A DNA stretch of 7,493 nt, from assembly GCA_011042035.1 (NCBI GenBank), contig DQZA01000036.1, forward strand, positions 1-7,493, read 5' to 3'. Position numbers and translations under genes: made by a program. Below are positions 6,840-7,493 of the stretch, piece by piece. The stretch is from Desulfobacteraceae bacterium (lineage in GTDB: Bacteria > Desulfobacterota > DSM-4660 > Desulfatiglandales > Desulfatiglandaceae). Below the pieces are notes generated by a model that worked only from the letters and a program-made list of their open reading frames with translations, made no database searches and was not told the origin of the DNA. The stretch's first letter is position 1. Each line of letters opens with the position of its first letter.

Positions 6840-7078
6840 CTCTCAAGTACCTCCCACTCTTTCTCGCTTATTGCAGGCGAAATTATATCCCCAACTATCT
6901 CCGCCGATCCCTTCAAGCAGCCAACCCATTTCTTCTTTCTTGGAGGTGGTGGTGGGGGAGTGACCAAGGCAATAGGCTCTCCTTTACGGGTAATCAGGAT
7001 GGACCGCCCTGTTTTCTTGACATCTGTTAGGAGTTTCAAGCAAGTTGCCTTAAACTTTGATACTGGTACCGTTTCCAT
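6836..7078 (-). CDS. Phd/YefM-type antitoxin
   Basis: An 80-residue protein starting METVPVSKFKATCLKLLTDV, with RSILITRKGEPIALVTP, the N-terminal DNA-binding and dimerisation fold of Phd/YefM antitoxins. The C-terminal part (about 50-80, KGSAEIVGDIISP) should bind and block the PIN toxin encoded just downstream. I chose the ATG at 7078 because it matches the family start and has AGGAGG (7085-7090) six bases upstream. The frame is open back to 7126, but that extension has no family similarity. Residues 41-46 are six consecutive prolines followed by RKKK, an unusually long run for the hinge between the two functions. Family members repress their own promoter, and a palindrome upstream fits that. 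Confidence 0.9.
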   Translation of the reverse strand: METVPVSKFKATCLKLLTDVKKTGRSILITRKGEPIALVTPPPPPPRKKKWVGCLKGSAEIVGDIISPAISEKEWEVLER

Positions 7079-7150
7079 GGCATCCCTCCTGTTGCTCGAC
7101 TGAGAGCGCACAAACGGGCAATCCACAAAGCCCGCAGCTATATATTTTTT

Positions 7151-7164
7151 GGTATAAATTTACC
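7151..7164. promoter_or_regulatory. Second, weaker palindrome beside the operator
   Basis: GGTA (7151-7154) and TACC (7161-7164) face each other around TAAATT and share three bases (7162-7164) with the larger palindrome. Two adjoining sites would suit cooperative repression. Short AT-rich palindromes arise easily by chance. Confidence 0.3.
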
Positions 7165-7185
7165 ATGGTCAATGACTATGGTCAA
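7157..7185 (-). promoter_or_regulatory. Candidate promoter of the antitoxin-toxin-dehydrogenase operon
   Basis: On the minus strand TTGACC (7185-7180; five of six match TTGACA) is followed after 17 bases by TAAATT (7162-7157; four of six match TATAAT). The spacer is covered by the 21-bp palindrome, so a bound repressor would block polymerase. A second TTGACC lies 13 bases further on, but has no well-spaced -10. Confidence 0.4.
7162..7182. promoter_or_regulatory. 21-bp imperfect palindrome, likely antitoxin operator
   Basis: Arms ACCATGGTCA (7162-7171) and TGACTATGGT (7173-7182) surround a single A and pair at nine of ten positions (7167 and 7177 mismatch). It is about 85-105 bases upstream of the antitoxin ATG, over the candidate promoter. 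Phd/YefM proteins repress from palindromes upstream of their operons. This one lacks the TGTACA core of the best-known YefM sites, so binding is inferred from position and symmetry. Confidence 0.5.
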
Positions 7186-7293
7186 GAATATCATAGAGTT
7201 TCTTAGTCTGCCTTCGCAAAAGAGTCCTCATTTATGCAAGGAAAAATGCGATTACCATCTGCTTCAGCGCAATAACGCCCTTCGCACCTAGCG

Positions 7294-7493
7294 GATGAGC
7301 ACGCCGTAACTTTCGGCGAACACAGGTCACGTAATGGGGACCATGGGATTAGCCATGGGCCTCCATGTTGAGATAGTTTCCTTGAGCAGAAGGTGTGCCT
7401 AAAGATTTGTGAAATGCAGGTGCTATATTACATCCAAAAAGCTGCAGGGCAACCCAACCACACACTTGCCGCAAACATGGGTGGAATCCTGAA
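7294..7493 (+). pseudogene. Possible decayed thiolase C-terminal fragment
   Basis: The plus-strand frame from 7276 reads RPSHLADEHAVTFGEHRSRNGDHGISHGPPC, a TGA stop at 7369-7371, then continues open to the window edge ending QKAAGQPNHTLAANMGGIL. NGDHGISHGPPC resembles the thiolase motif N-x-x-GG-x-x-SHGHP-x-GAT with several changes. The later part resembles the following helix and Ala-Gly...Leu-Ala-x-Asn-x-Gly-Gly turn of thiolases. The internal stop, missing residues and lack of a start would make it a relic. The similarity was judged by eye and could be chance. No other gene is visible in 7186-7493. Confidence 0.25.

Noticed and set aside
7172..7290. 39-codon plus-strand frame MTMVKNIIEFLSLPSQ...
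   Set aside because: No ribosome site, no similarity, and its start lies inside the putative operator palindrome.

Overview
The window reads as chromosomal DNA from an anaerobic or facultative bacterium. A member of the Desulfobacterota (former Deltaproteobacteria) is my best guess. That guess rests on a general impression of the gene styles (a UbiD-family decarboxylase, an AcuB-like CBS-ACT protein, an IS1634-type transposase remnant) and of the spacer repeats (7-bp GTTAGGA-like units, ATTCCAAC-like units, GC-rich CCTGCCTGC palindromes). There is no rRNA or other phylogenetic marker, so it is tentative.

Layout. Positions 1-1385 (minus) hold most of a UbiD-family decarboxylase that runs off the left edge, so its C-terminus is missing. 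A 130-bp spacer made largely of two kinds of low-complexity repeat separates it from an XPD/DinG-family iron-sulfur DNA helicase (1516-3459, minus). A 344-bp divergent spacer with a strong GC-rich hairpin follows. Next is a plus-strand CBS-CBS-ACT protein (3804-4472). From about 4717 to 5270 lies what looks like an internally deleted insertion sequence: 17-bp inverted repeats flank the first ~109 codons of an IS1634-like transposase, and the second copy of the GC-rich palindrome sits exactly where transposase similarity stops. On the minus strand, 7078 down to 5394 appears to be one operon: a Phd/YefM-type antitoxin, a VapC-like PIN toxin overlapping it by 4 bases, and a zinc-dependent medium-chain alcohol dehydrogenase starting 18 bases after the toxin. 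A near-perfect 21-bp palindrome over a candidate promoter upstream of the antitoxin is a plausible autoregulatory operator. The right end (7186-7493) has no intact gene; a short stretch there faintly resembles a decayed thiolase C-terminus.

How the parts relate. The helicase and decarboxylase are co-directional, but the repeat-filled spacer leaves co-transcription open. The toxin, antitoxin and dehydrogenase probably share a transcript. I see no clearly new multi-gene system. The best leads are the deleted IS with a palindrome at its junction, the dispersed palindrome itself, and the antitoxin with a six-proline run whose operon also carries an alcohol dehydrogenase.
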